DNA of 64,000 nt, from the NCBI GenBank assembly GCA_034436555.1, contig DAOTUU010000059.1:19714-83713 (forward strand), written 5' to 3'. The stretch's first letter is position 1, and every line of letters starts with the position of its first letter. The stretch is from JAFMJV01 sp034436555. GTDB lineage: Bacteria > Chloroflexota > Limnocylindria > Limnocylindrales > CSP1-4. The notes under the pieces are model-generated. The model saw nothing but the letters and a program-made list of their open reading frames with translations, had not been told where the DNA came from and did no database searches. Of this stretch, positions 33,854-42,058 are shown in pieces. The position numbers and the translations under genes are program-made.

Positions 33854-34228
33854 TCACCAGGTCGCGCCGCCGCCCCTCCGCATCCGGTCGAGCTCCCGCC
33901 GCAGCCGCTTGCTCGGCCGACCGGCGCCGCGCGTCCACTCCATGCCCGGCGGCAGCGGCTCGACGGCCGGCGCCGGGCTGTGGTCGATGTAGCACGTCGC
34001 GGCGACCGGCGCGCCCACCCGCGCCTCGATCACCCGGACCACCTCCACGACCCGGTCGCGGTCGGCGATGCGAGCCTCCACCCGATCGCCCACCTTGACC
34101 CGGGCCGACGCCTTCGCGTCCCGGCCGTTGATGCGCACATGGCCGCCGTCGCACAGCTGGGTCGCGGCCGGCCGGGTCTTGGCCAGCCGCACCGCGGTCA
34201 GCCAGCGGTCGATGCGGGTCTCGTCCAT
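33854..34228 (-). CDS. S4-domain RNA-binding protein (Hsp15/RqcP-like)
   Basis: 124 residues. The N-terminal S4 RNA-binding fold is clear in 'DETRIDRWLTAVRLAKTRPAATQLCDGGHVRINGRDAKAS' (about residues 2-41), followed by a KVGDRV strand and a basic C-terminal tail ('GRPSKRLRRELDRMRR'). This is the layout of Hsp15/RqcP, which binds the 50S subunit with a peptidyl-tRNA in ribosome rescue. Ribosomal binding here is inferred from the family. The ATG is nine bases after a TAGAGT box, so the transcript may be leaderless. Confidence 0.85.
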   Translation of the reverse strand: MDETRIDRWLTAVRLAKTRPAATQLCDGGHVRINGRDAKASARVKVGDRVEARIADRDRVVEVVRVIEARVGAPVAATCYIDHSPAPAVEPLPPGMEWTRGAGRPSKRLRRELDRMRRGGGATW

Positions 34229-34237
34229 CGTCCGATG

Positions 34238-34243
34238 ACTCTA
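34238..34243 (-). promoter_or_regulatory. -10 box TAGAGT, leaderless S4 gene
   Basis: TAGAGT on the minus strand lies nine bases before the S4 gene ATG (34228) and there is no ribosome site. It is the same box as in the strong promoter at 26452-26457. Confidence 0.45.
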
Positions 34244-34469
34244 CCGGCCCGAGGCCGGTCGCGCGCCTCCGGCCGTGCCCCCCGTCGGCGCCTCGGCCCG
34301 CAGGCGTCGCGATGGGCGTATCGTCTGACATCCGGCCGTCGGAGCCGGGCGGGGCACCGTCGTCCACGCACCCGGGTCGCCCCGGCTTGATCGGCACACC
34401 CATCGAGCGGGGCCCGCGTCCGTGCCGACTCCCGTCACCTGGACACCACATGGAGCCTGACGCCGGGTC

Positions 34470-35729
34470 GTGACCCAGTCGATCACCCCGCCTCGACAGC
34501 GGATCCCCGCCGCCGCCCGACAGCTCGCGGTGGCGATGTTCGCGGCCACCTCGTCGGGCAACATCCTGACGCCGCTGCTCCCCCAGCTCCAGGAGGAGTT
34601 CGGGATCTCGCTCACGACCGCCGGGCTGGTGGTCGCCGTGTTCGGGCTGTCACGGCTGCTGGTGGACCTGCCGTCCGGGTTCCTGGCCGACCGGGTCGGG
34701 CGGGTGCGGCTGGCCGGCCTGGCCATCGTCGCGCTGTTCGTGTCGGCCGCCATCGGTGCGTGGTCCCCCACGGTGGACGTGCTCATCGTCGCGCGCGCCG
34801 TCGCGGGCTTCGGCGTGGCGATCGTGGCGATGGTCGTGCTGAGCGGCATGAGCGACGCCGCCGATGGCCCGATGCGCGGCCGGGTCATGAGCTTCATCCA
34901 CATCGCGAACAACACGGGCATCGCGGTGTTCCCCCTGGTCGGCGGGCTGGTCGGCATCGCGTTCGGATGGCGCGCGACGTTCCTGGTCACCGCGGTCACG
35001 ACCGCGGTGTGCGCGGTGACCCTGCTGCCCGCCCTCCGCAGCCTCGACGTCCGGACCCGGCGGACGCCTCGCGGGACCGCCACCCCGCTGGACCTCCCGT
35101 CCAGGGGTCGGCGGGCCGTGGGGCTGGGCGCGCTCTACGCGGGCGTCGTGTCCAACCACATCCACCGCCACGGCTTCCGCAACACCCTCATCCCGCTCTA
35201 CGGCGCCGCGGTCCTGGGCCTGGGGGCCGGTCCCATCGCCCTGGGCGTGGGGCTGATGGCCCTGTTCGGGCTGCTGGTGGCGACGCCCGGCGGCATCCTG
35301 AGCGACCGGGTCGGCCGGCGCCGGGTCATCGTCATCGGGCTGACCTGCCTCGCCGTGGGCGACCTGCTGCTGCTGTGGACGACGGACGTCGCCATGTTCC
35401 TCGTGGTCGCCGCGGTGGTCGGCGCCGCGGACTTTTTCTCGAGCTCCCAGACGGCCGCGGTCGCGGAGCTGACGACCCCCGCGGAGCGCTCGCGCGCGCT
35501 GGGCGGCTATCGGTTCTCGGTGGACTCCGGGGCGCTCATCGGCCCGATCCTGCTGGCCTGGGGCCTGGAACACCTGGGGGCGACCGGCGCCATCTGGCTC
35601 ACGACGGTCATCCTCCTGGTGGCGGCCGTCGTGAACCGGGTCGGCCTGCCGCGGGTCCTCGCGTCGCCGCCGGCATCCCACGGCACCGCATCCGCGGCGG
35701 CGGCCGGAGGATCCGCGCCGAATCGTTGA
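34470..35729 (+). CDS. MFS transporter, DHA1-like exporter
   Basis: 419 residues with twelve predicted membrane helices in two halves. The loop between helices 2 and 3 carries the MFS signature 'SGFLADRVGRVRLAG' (about residue 68) and the second half repeats it as 'GILSDRVGRRRVIVIG' (about 270). The general pattern fits drug/metabolite-proton antiporters of the DHA1 class. GTG start at 34470 with a weak upstream site. It stands alone between the divergent S4 gene and the promoter of the ABC importer. Substrate unknown. Confidence 0.85.
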   Translation: MTQSITPPRQRIPAAARQLAVAMFAATSSGNILTPLLPQLQEEFGISLTTAGLVVAVFGLSRLLVDLPSGFLADRVGRVRLAGLAIVALFVSAAIGAWSPTVDVLIVARAVAGFGVAIVAMVVLSGMSDAADGPMRGRVMSFIHIANNTGIAVFPLVGGLVGIAFGWRATFLVTAVTTAVCAVTLLPALRSLDVRTRRTPRGTATPLDLPSRGRRAVGLGALYAGVVSNHIHRHGFRNTLIPLYGAAVLGLGAGPIALGVGLMALFGLLVATPGGILSDRVGRRRVIVIGLTCLAVGDLLLLWTTDVAMFLVVAAVVGAADFFSSSQTAAVAELTTPAERSRALGGYRFSVDSGALIGPILLAWGLEHLGATGAIWLTTVILLVAAVVNRVGLPRVLASPPASHGTASAAAAGGSAPNR

Positions 35730-35755
35730 CATCCGTATCCGCAGGTTCGTAGACT
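35726..35755 (+). promoter_or_regulatory. Sigma-70-type promoter TTGACA-18-TAGACT
   Basis: Perfect -35 TTGACA (35726-35731), 18-base spacer and -10 TAGACT (35750-35755), with the -35 overlapping the stop codon of the MFS gene. It drives the NMT1-type importer operon. Confidence 0.75.
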
Positions 35756-35761
35756 GGAAAC

Positions 35762-35784
35762 ACGGATGCGGTCTTTGTATCCGT
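35762..35784. promoter_or_regulatory. Inverted repeat at the start of the transcript: ACGGAT-N11-ATCCGT
   Basis: A 6-bp inverted repeat, extendable by imperfect ACAC/GTGT pairing, begins seven bases after the -10 box. Another ATCCGTATCCG lies in the promoter spacer (35732-35742). The three ATCCG-type half-sites around one promoter suggest a regulator-binding site; a short leader hairpin is the alternative. Confidence 0.5.
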
Positions 35785-35858
35785 TGTGTGTGGGGTTGGC
35801 GAGCCGGGGCCGATGCCGCTGCTCGCGGACGTCCACGGGATTGACGAGGAGGCGAGCG

Positions 35859-36896
35859 ATGAATCGGTCAGGAACCACTCGGATGCTCTCGGTGCTCGGG
35901 GCGGCCGTCGTCCTGGCGGCGCAGGTGAGCGTCGCCGTCGCGCAGTCGCCGGATGCCGGTCCGGCCGGGTCGCTGGCGCCCCTGACGCCCGAGACCAAGG
36001 CGTTCAAGCTCGCCATCGGCGGGCCGGGCCTGTCCACGGTCGGCATCCTGTCCACGGTCGCGGACCTCAACTCGCAGGGCTGGCAGATCGAGACGCCCGA
36101 GCTGAGCGCCGGCGAGCTCCAGCTCCAGGGCGTGGCCCGCGGCGAGTTCCAGATCTCCAGCGGCCAGGGACCGGGCGTGCTGCTGGCGGCGCAGCAGGGC
36201 CTGCCGGTGCGCATCGTGCAGTCCCGCATCAAGAACGAGTGGACGCTCTACTCCAAGACCGAGATCGCGGAGTGCGCCCAGCTCGACGGCGCCAAGCTGG
36301 CCATCCACAGCGAGGGCAGCCCCGCGACGTTCATGGTCCGCGACTGGATCGCGGACAACTGCCCCGGCATCACGCCCAACTACATCATCCTGCCGGGCTC
36401 CGAGAACCGCTACGCGGCGCTGCTGGCCGGTGAGATCGACGCCAGCCCCATCGAGATGCCGGACGCGATCGCCCTCGAGGCGGAGGCCGGCGACCGGTTC
36501 CACCGGCTGACCAGCTTCGCCGAGACGCTGCCCGATCTGCTGCTCACCCCCGTGTACGCGAACATCGACTGGGCCAAGGCCAACCCCAACACCGTGACCG
36601 CGTTCCTGGAGGCGCTGCTGCAGCAGCATCGGCGCTTCAACGCCGACCCGGCGTACTTCAAGCAGCGCGTGCTCGAGGTGCTGCCCGACACCGACCCGGC
36701 GCGCGTCGACGCCTCCGTCGCGGCGTACGCGGATCTCCAGATGTACGACCCCAATGGCGGCATCACGCCCGAGCAGCAGCAGTTCACGATCGACTTCGTG
36801 ACCAACGCGGGCGGCGTCGAGCCCGGCCTGACGCCCGAGCAGGTGTTCGACCGGACCTTCCTCGACGCGGCCCTGGCGCGCATCGGGGTGCAGTGA
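35859..36896 (+). CDS. ABC transporter substrate-binding protein, SsuA/NMT1/TauA type
   Basis: 345 residues: signal peptide (about 1-29, SVLGAAVVLAAQVSVAVAQS) and a mature NMT1/SsuA-type two-lobed binding fold. 'FKLAIGGPGLSTVGILSTVADLNSQGWQIE', 'GEFQISSGQGPGVLLAAQQGLPVRIV' and 'KLAIHSEGSPATFMVRDWI' fit this family, which captures sulfonates, pyrimidines, nitrate or aromatic acids. The ligand is unknown. It is first in a four-gene importer operon behind a strong promoter. ATG at 35859 has a GAGGAGG site. The frame is open upstream, but the signal peptide starts here. Confidence 0.9.
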   Translation: MNRSGTTRMLSVLGAAVVLAAQVSVAVAQSPDAGPAGSLAPLTPETKAFKLAIGGPGLSTVGILSTVADLNSQGWQIETPELSAGELQLQGVARGEFQISSGQGPGVLLAAQQGLPVRIVQSRIKNEWTLYSKTEIAECAQLDGAKLAIHSEGSPATFMVRDWIADNCPGITPNYIILPGSENRYAALLAGEIDASPIEMPDAIALEAEAGDRFHRLTSFAETLPDLLLTPVYANIDWAKANPNTVTAFLEALLQQHRRFNADPAYFKQRVLEVLPDTDPARVDASVAAYADLQMYDPNGGITPEQQQFTIDFVTNAGGVEPGLTPEQVFDRTFLDAALARIGVQ

Positions 36897-36997
36897 CCGA
36901 TCGCCCGTGACGGGCGTCGGGTGCCGCGTGGCCCCCGACGCCCGCCGGGCCGCCCGATCGCCCGTCTCTGACGGCACGCTCAGACAGGAGGACCCGG

Positions 36998-37780
36998 ATG
37001 TCCGCGACCCTGGGCAGACTCCTCGACTCGCGCTGGTTCCTGCGGCTGCTGGCCTTCGGCGTGTTCGCGCTCGTGTGGCAGCTGTACGCGATGTACGCCG
37101 GGGGCATCTTCGTGCCCACGTTCACCGAGACGTTCGTCGCGATCGTGGAGCAGCTGGGGTCCCCGGTCGTGTGGGAGGCGTTCCTCGCGAGCAACGTCGC
37201 GATGGTCCTGGGCTTCCTGCTCGCGGTCGCCCTGGGCATCCCCCTGGGGCTGCTCACGGGCCGGTTCCCGCTCGCCGAGCGCGCCGTCAACCCCTACCTC
37301 AACATCCTGCTGGTGACGCCCCTCGCGGGCATCATCCCGCTGCTCATGATGACCCTCGGCATCGGGCTGGCATCGCGGGTCATCGTGGTCTGGTCCTTCT
37401 CCGTCGTGATGGTGGTCGTGAACACCCGCGCGGGCGTCCGCCAGGTGGACCGCACCCTCATCGACATGGTCCGCCTGTTCGGCGCCAGCGAGGCGGGCGT
37501 CTGGAAGCGGGCGATCCTGCCGGGCGCCCTGCCCGCGGTGCTCACGGGCATCCGCATCGGGCTGGGCCGCGCGGTCACCGGCATGGTCATCGTGGAGCTG
37601 GTGATGGTGTCGGTGGGCATCGGCGGCCTCATCCTGCGCTATCAGAGTCGGTTCCAGTTCGCGGAGCTGTACGGCGTCGTGGTGCTGGTGGTCATCGAGG
37701 CGCTCGCGCTGCTGGCCGTGGTCGACTGGTTCCAGCGCCGCCTGACGCCGTGGGCGTCGATGGCCGGCATCCGTGAGTGA
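36998..37780 (+). CDS. ABC transporter permease, SsuC/TauC type (first copy)
   Basis: 260 residues with about six membrane helices. The EAA-type loop 'DMVRLFGASEAGVWKRAILPGALPAVLTGIRIGLGRAVTGMVI' (about residues 156-198) is characteristic of SsuC/TauC-type permeases. The ATG has an AGGAGG site. It lies 101 bases after the binding-protein gene. A second permease of the same family follows the ATPase, so the channel is probably a heterodimer. Confidence 0.92.
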   Translation: MSATLGRLLDSRWFLRLLAFGVFALVWQLYAMYAGGIFVPTFTETFVAIVEQLGSPVVWEAFLASNVAMVLGFLLAVALGIPLGLLTGRFPLAERAVNPYLNILLVTPLAGIIPLLMMTLGIGLASRVIVVWSFSVVMVVVNTRAGVRQVDRTLIDMVRLFGASEAGVWKRAILPGALPAVLTGIRIGLGRAVTGMVIVELVMVSVGIGGLILRYQSRFQFAELYGVVVLVVIEALALLAVVDWFQRRLTPWASMAGIRE

Positions 37781-37840
37781 TCCGGGCCGCCAAGGCCGCT
37801 CCAGACACCCGCTCGGCACGCTGACGCCCGGAGGCACCCG

Positions 37841-38620
37841 ATGATCGAGATCAAGAACCTCGGCAAGTACTTCGCAGGCAGGGGCCGCGCGCTCCCGGTG
37901 CAGGCGCTGCGGGACGTGGACCTGACCATCCATGACAACGAGTTCCTGACGATCCTGGGTCCCTCCGGCTGCGGCAAGACCACGCTCCTGCGGAACATCG
38001 CGGGGCTGGTCCCCTGGGACCAGGGCGAGATCCTGGTCGATGGCGTGCCGGTCCGCGGGCCATCACCGCAGCGCGCCATGGTGTTCCAGAACTTCGCGCT
38101 GCTGCCGTGGGCGACGGTGCTGTCCAACGTGGCCATCGGGCTCGAGATCCGGGGTGACCCGAGATCGAGCCGCGAGGCCCGGGCGCGCGAGCTCATCGAG
38201 CGCGTGGGCCTCAAGGGCTTCGAGGACCGACTGCCCGGCGAGCTGTCCGGGGGCATGCAGCAGCGGGTCGGCCTGGCCCGCGCCCTGGCCGTCGATCCCT
38301 CGGTGCTGCTGATGGACGAGCCCTTCGGCGCGCTCGACGAGCAGACCCGGCGGCTGCTCCAGGAGGAGCTGCTGCGGATCTGGGAGCAGACGCCCAAGAC
38401 GGTCGTGTTCATCACCCACTCCATGGAGGAGGCCGTGCTGCTGGGCGACCGCATCGTGCTCATGAGCGCCCGGCCCGGCAAGGTCGACGAGATCATCGAC
38501 GTGCCCCTGACCCGCCCCCGGTCGATCCACATCAACGAGCTGGGCGCGTCTCCCGAGTTCGCCCGCATCACCTCGCAGCTGTGGGAGCGACTGCGAGGCA
38601 TGCAGGTGCTGAGCGCATGA
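37841..38620 (+). CDS. ABC transporter ATP-binding protein, SsuB/TauB type
   Basis: 259 residues. Walker A 'LGPSGCGKTT' (about residues 41-50), Q-loop 'MVFQNFALLPW', signature 'LSGGMQQRVGLARAL', Walker B 'VLLMDEPFGALDE' and switch 'ITHSMEEA' are complete. It powers the importer formed by the two flanking permeases. Its stop overlaps the next ATG in an ATGA. Confidence 0.96.
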   Translation: MIEIKNLGKYFAGRGRALPVQALRDVDLTIHDNEFLTILGPSGCGKTTLLRNIAGLVPWDQGEILVDGVPVRGPSPQRAMVFQNFALLPWATVLSNVAIGLEIRGDPRSSREARARELIERVGLKGFEDRLPGELSGGMQQRVGLARALAVDPSVLLMDEPFGALDEQTRRLLQEELLRIWEQTPKTVVFITHSMEEAVLLGDRIVLMSARPGKVDEIIDVPLTRPRSIHINELGASPEFARITSQLWERLRGMQVLSA

Positions 38621-39519
38621 CCGCCTCGCCGGGTGACCAGGCCGGGACGACCCCGCGCCCGAGCGCGCCCGACGGCCTGCCCGGCTCACGCGGCGACGAT
38701 GCGGTCGTCCGGACCGCCGAGGCCATCACGGACATGCGCCCGATCCGCCGCGGCGCGCGGCTGCAGGGCTGGGAGCGCCTGGTGGGCCCCATCTCGCTGC
38801 TGGTGGGCCTGGTGGCCTGGGAGATCCTCGGTCGGGCGCTGGCCGTCTCGGTCTTCCCGCCCCTGAGCGCGGTGCTGGCCCGGCTCGCGGAGCTCCTGGT
38901 CGACCCCAAGATCCAGGGGTTCATCGTGGCGAGCCTGTCCAATCTCGTCATCGGCTTCGCGGTGTCGCTCGCCATCGGTCTGGGCGTGGGGGTGCTGATG
39001 GGACTCTACCGACGCGTGGACCTGGCCCTCGACATCTACGTGCGGGCGATGCTCACCGCGCCCTCGCTGGTGTTCGCGCCCATCTTCTTCGTGCTGTTCG
39101 GGCTCAACCGGATCACGATCATCGGGGTCATCGTGCTGTACTCCACGTTCATCATCATCATCACCACCGCGGAGGCCGTGCGCGGCGCACCCCGGAACCT
39201 CGTGGAGATGGCCAAGGCCTACGGCGCGGGCGACCGGTTCGTCCTGCGCCGGGTGGTCCTGCCCGCCGCGACGCCGCTCATCATGGCGGGCATCCGACTG
39301 GGCGCCGGGCGAGCCGTGAAGGGCATGGTCAACGGCGAGATGTTCGTGGCGGTGGTGGGGCTGGGCGGGGTGATCATGACCGCGGGACGCAACTTCGACG
39401 CCGAGACGGTCCTCGCGGTGATGGTCCTGGTGGTGGTCGTCGCGTTCGCCGTGGTGTGGCTCGTGGAGCGCCTCGACCGCCGCCTCACCGCCTGGCTGCC
39501 CGCGAACAGCCGCGGGTAG
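38617..39519 (+). CDS. ABC transporter permease, SsuC/TauC type (second copy)
   Basis: 300 residues. After a hydrophilic N-terminus of about 60 residues come six membrane helices and the EAA-like loop 'EMAKAYGAGDRFVLRRVVLPAATPLIMAGIRLGAGRAVKGMVNGEM' (about residues 196-241). It differs enough from the first permease to suggest a heterodimeric channel rather than a recent duplicate. ATGA-coupled to the ATPase gene and last in the operon. Confidence 0.92.
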   Translation: MTASPGDQAGTTPRPSAPDGLPGSRGDDAVVRTAEAITDMRPIRRGARLQGWERLVGPISLLVGLVAWEILGRALAVSVFPPLSAVLARLAELLVDPKIQGFIVASLSNLVIGFAVSLAIGLGVGVLMGLYRRVDLALDIYVRAMLTAPSLVFAPIFFVLFGLNRITIIGVIVLYSTFIIIITTAEAVRGAPRNLVEMAKAYGAGDRFVLRRVVLPAATPLIMAGIRLGAGRAVKGMVNGEMFVAVVGLGGVIMTAGRNFDAETVLAVMVLVVVVAFAVVWLVERLDRRLTAWLPANSRG

Positions 39520-39558
39520 CGGTTCGGGGACCGCGGGCGCCGGGGACCAGAGCCTCGG

Positions 39559-40443
39559 TCAGGGGATGCCCACGCGGCGCCGCAGGAACGCGAGGGCGGC
39601 CTCGTCCCAGGCGAGCGGCTGCTCCACGTTGCAGGCGTGCCCCGCCCCGTCGAGGACCACCAGCTCGGATCCCGGGATGTGCTCGTGGAGCATCCGCGAG
39701 CGGGGATGCACGTAGTCCGCCGACCCGCTGATGATGAGCACCGGGCAGGGCGGCGCGTAGAGGCCGTCCGGGTCGGGCGCGCCGTATGCCTCGAACAGGC
39801 GGATCACCGAGGCGATGTCCACCAGCGACCCACGCGCATGGGCGACCTCCGCCGCGAATCGGCCGGACGGTGTCTCAAGGAAACCGGGAGCATGGCCGTC
39901 GCGCAGGTGGACGGACCGGTAGGCCATGCCGTCGCGCCGGTAGCCCTCGATGCGTCGTGCGACGAACGCCTTGTCGGGCGTGAGGCCGATGCCCGACACG
40001 ATGAGCGCAAGGGCGCGGTCCGGGTGCAGCCGCGCCATGTGGAAGGCGAGGGCGGCGCCCATCGAGACCCCGGCGATGACGACCCGTCGACCGCCCGCAC
40101 CGTCCACGGCGCGCCACAGCGCATCCGCCAGCCGGGGCATCGTGACGGGGCCCGAGAGCGGGTCGGAGTGGCCGTATCCCGGCAGGTCCGGCACGTGGGT
40201 GCGGAACCACCTCGACAGGTGGGCGACCTGGGACGACCACATGCTGCCGTCCGACGGGTTCGCATGCAGCAGCACGAGCGCGGGGTCGCCCGCGCCCGAG
40301 GTCTCGAGGTGGATCCGCCCGATGACGCCGGGATCCGGGAGCGGCCGAGGCGGCGGGTCAGCCAGCGGTCCGGGCCTCGATGAGGAAGGGCGACCCGCCG
40401 CCGACCACGTCCAGGGCCCGGGCCAGCGCCGCGCGCAGCTCAC
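39559..40443 (-). CDS. Alpha/beta hydrolase
   Basis: Up to 294 residues. The fold begins near 40326 at 'IGRIHLETSGAGDPALVLLHANPSDGSMW' (oxyanion motif HANP). Nucleophile serine in 'IAGVSMGAALAF', acid Asp in 'ISGSADYVHP' and base His in 'DGAGHACNVEQP' complete the triad. It could cleave esters, lactones or C-C bonds of a ring-opened acid. The start is uncertain: the only standard start before the fold is ATG 40443, which overlaps the TPP gene by 86 bases. A CTG at 40365 just before the TPP stop is an alternative. It is downstream of and co-directional with the TPP enzyme and likely translationally coupled. Confidence 0.85.
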   Translation of the reverse strand: MSCARRWPGPWTWSAAGRPSSSRPGPLADPPPRPLPDPGVIGRIHLETSGAGDPALVLLHANPSDGSMWSSQVAHLSRWFRTHVPDLPGYGHSDPLSGPVTMPRLADALWRAVDGAGGRRVVIAGVSMGAALAFHMARLHPDRALALIVSGIGLTPDKAFVARRIEGYRRDGMAYRSVHLRDGHAPGFLETPSGRFAAEVAHARGSLVDIASVIRLFEAYGAPDPDGLYAPPCPVLIISGSADYVHPRSRMLHEHIPGSELVVLDGAGHACNVEQPLAWDEAALAFLRRRVGIP

Positions 40444-42004
40444 CCACGCTGGTCACCGGGTCACCGGCCTCCACGCCCATCGACCGGGCGAGGCCGACCA
40501 GGTCGATCGGAGGGTCGTCCAGGCGGACGCCGCGCGCGGCGACCTCCGGGTCCCGGCCACGCGCCTGCGCCGCGTGTCGCTGGTGGAGCTCGTCCCGAGC
40601 GTAGCTGCGATTGCTGTCCACGATGGCCAGAAGCGGGATGCCCTCGTGCGCGGCGGTCCACAGCGCCTGGGGCAGGTACAGCGTGTCGCCGTCGGTCAGG
40701 AACGAGACGACCACGCGGTCGGATCCGCGATGGGCCAGGGCGGCACCCAGCGACGCCGGGAGCGCGTACCCCAGCCCCTCGCCACCGGACCGACCCAGGT
40801 ACTGTGACGGACGCTGGAGGCGCAGCTGGGCGCGGGCGTGACCCCCCAGGGCGCCGTGCGCGACGACCACCCGCTCGAGCGGCAGGCTCGCCCCGGCGGC
40901 GACCGCGATCGACCGTCGGTCGAGCGCCGCCCCGTCGCTGACCGCGCCGGTGTCAGGCCTGCGGGCGGCCGGAGGCACGGGGGCGGCCGGCCGCGCGGTG
41001 GCCGTCGGCGCGCCCAGGGCGGCCGCGAGGGCGTCGATGGCCAGACCCGGCTCCGCCACGACCCGCTCCGTCACGGCCGCTGATGACGCGGTCACCATCC
41101 AGGACGCGTCGCGCAGGGGCCACGCCGAGACCTCCAGGACCCGCCGGTCATCCCGGAAATCCCCGCCCGTCACGAGACCCGGGTCCCGCACGTCGATGAG
41201 CAGCAGCACGTCCGCCGCCCCGATGGCCGCACGGTGCTCCGTCGAGCGGTCGAGGGGATGGCCCCAAGGGACCGAGGCACCCCCCTCCAGCTCCACCAGG
41301 GCCGCCCCGAGGTGTTCCGCGATGGCGACGAGCCGGCGGGCGGGGAGATCCCCGAGCGGCCGGTCCAGCACGATCGCCGGGCGCCGGGCCTCCGCCATGA
41401 TCCGCGAGACCCGCTCCACCGCCGACGGGTCGGGACCGGCGCGCCAGGGTTCGATGGCGGGCTGGACCGAAGGCACGTCCCCGGCCAGGGTCGCCTCCTG
41501 GATCGGCTGGTCGAGACCGACGTAGGCGGGCCCCGCGAGGCTGCTCCGGGCCCGCGCGTTCCCGCGCCGCAGGGACTCCAGAGCCGCCGCGACGGACGTC
41601 GGCGTGTCCGCCCAGACGAGGGAGTCACGGATGGGTCGGGGCGTGTCCGTGGTCGTGTGGACCCAGTCGATCCACGGGCGCCGCAGCGTCGCGTCGAGGG
41701 GGCCCACGCCGCCCAGGATGAGCATGGGCACCGCGTCAACCCAGGCGTTGTAGGTGCCCAGGGCCGCGTTGAGGACACCCACCGTGTCGTGGAGCCCGAC
41801 GCCCATCGGCCGGCCCGCCGCCTTGGCGTAGCCGTGCGCCATGCCGACCGCCACCCCCTCGTGGAGACAGGTGATGGGCCGCACGCCCGATCCCGCGTCC
41901 AGCAGCGACTCATGGAGCCAGCGAAGCGTCGCGCCGGGGTTGAGGGCCAGCCGATCGATGCCCATGCGGGCGAGCTGGCGGACGATCAGATCGGAGCCAA
42001 ACAT
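40358..42004 (-). CDS. Thiamine-diphosphate enzyme, benzoylformate decarboxylase/acetolactate synthase family
   Basis: 548 residues with the three-domain layout of 2-oxoacid decarboxylases. The catalytic Glu is E49 in 'TCLHEGVAVGMAHGYAKAAG', and the TPP/magnesium motif 'LTDGDTLYLPQALWTAAHEGIPLLAIVDSN' spans about residues 447-476. It likely decarboxylates or condenses a 2-oxo acid. The divergent aldehyde dehydrogenase could oxidise the aldehyde formed, as in the mandelate pathway's MdlC/MdlD pair. The ATG at 42004 is eight bases after a TACACT box and lacks a ribosome site. The frame is open for 440 codons upstream, but this is antisense to the dehydrogenase. Confidence 0.88.
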   Translation of the reverse strand: MFGSDLIVRQLARMGIDRLALNPGATLRWLHESLLDAGSGVRPITCLHEGVAVGMAHGYAKAAGRPMGVGLHDTVGVLNAALGTYNAWVDAVPMLILGGVGPLDATLRRPWIDWVHTTTDTPRPIRDSLVWADTPTSVAAALESLRRGNARARSSLAGPAYVGLDQPIQEATLAGDVPSVQPAIEPWRAGPDPSAVERVSRIMAEARRPAIVLDRPLGDLPARRLVAIAEHLGAALVELEGGASVPWGHPLDRSTEHRAAIGAADVLLLIDVRDPGLVTGGDFRDDRRVLEVSAWPLRDASWMVTASSAAVTERVVAEPGLAIDALAAALGAPTATARPAAPVPPAARRPDTGAVSDGAALDRRSIAVAAGASLPLERVVVAHGALGGHARAQLRLQRPSQYLGRSGGEGLGYALPASLGAALAHRGSDRVVVSFLTDGDTLYLPQALWTAAHEGIPLLAIVDSNRSYARDELHQRHAAQARGRDPEVAARGVRLDDPPIDLVGLARSMGVEAGDPVTSVGELRAALARALDVVGGGSPFLIEARTAG

Positions 42005-42012
42005 GCTCCGCA

Positions 42013-42018
42013 AGTGTA
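42013..42018 (-). promoter_or_regulatory. -10 box TACACT, leaderless TPP-enzyme gene
   Basis: TACACT on the minus strand lies eight bases before the ATG at 42004 with no ribosome site. The region is only 54 bases wide between the divergent TPP and aldehyde dehydrogenase genes, so their promoters must overlap. Confidence 0.45.
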
Positions 42019-42058
42019 CGATCCGATCCAGACCGGAACATCGCAGCCCGAGGGACAC

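Noticed and set aside
35756..35858. Possible TPP or other riboswitch before the NMT1-type importer
   Set aside because: No CUGAGA or other conserved riboswitch core is seen; only a short inverted repeat is present.
41234..42058. Extension of the aldehyde dehydrogenase frame upstream to 41234
   Set aside because: It is antisense to the TPP enzyme. The dehydrogenase N-terminus and a GAGGGA ribosome site fit ATG 42059.
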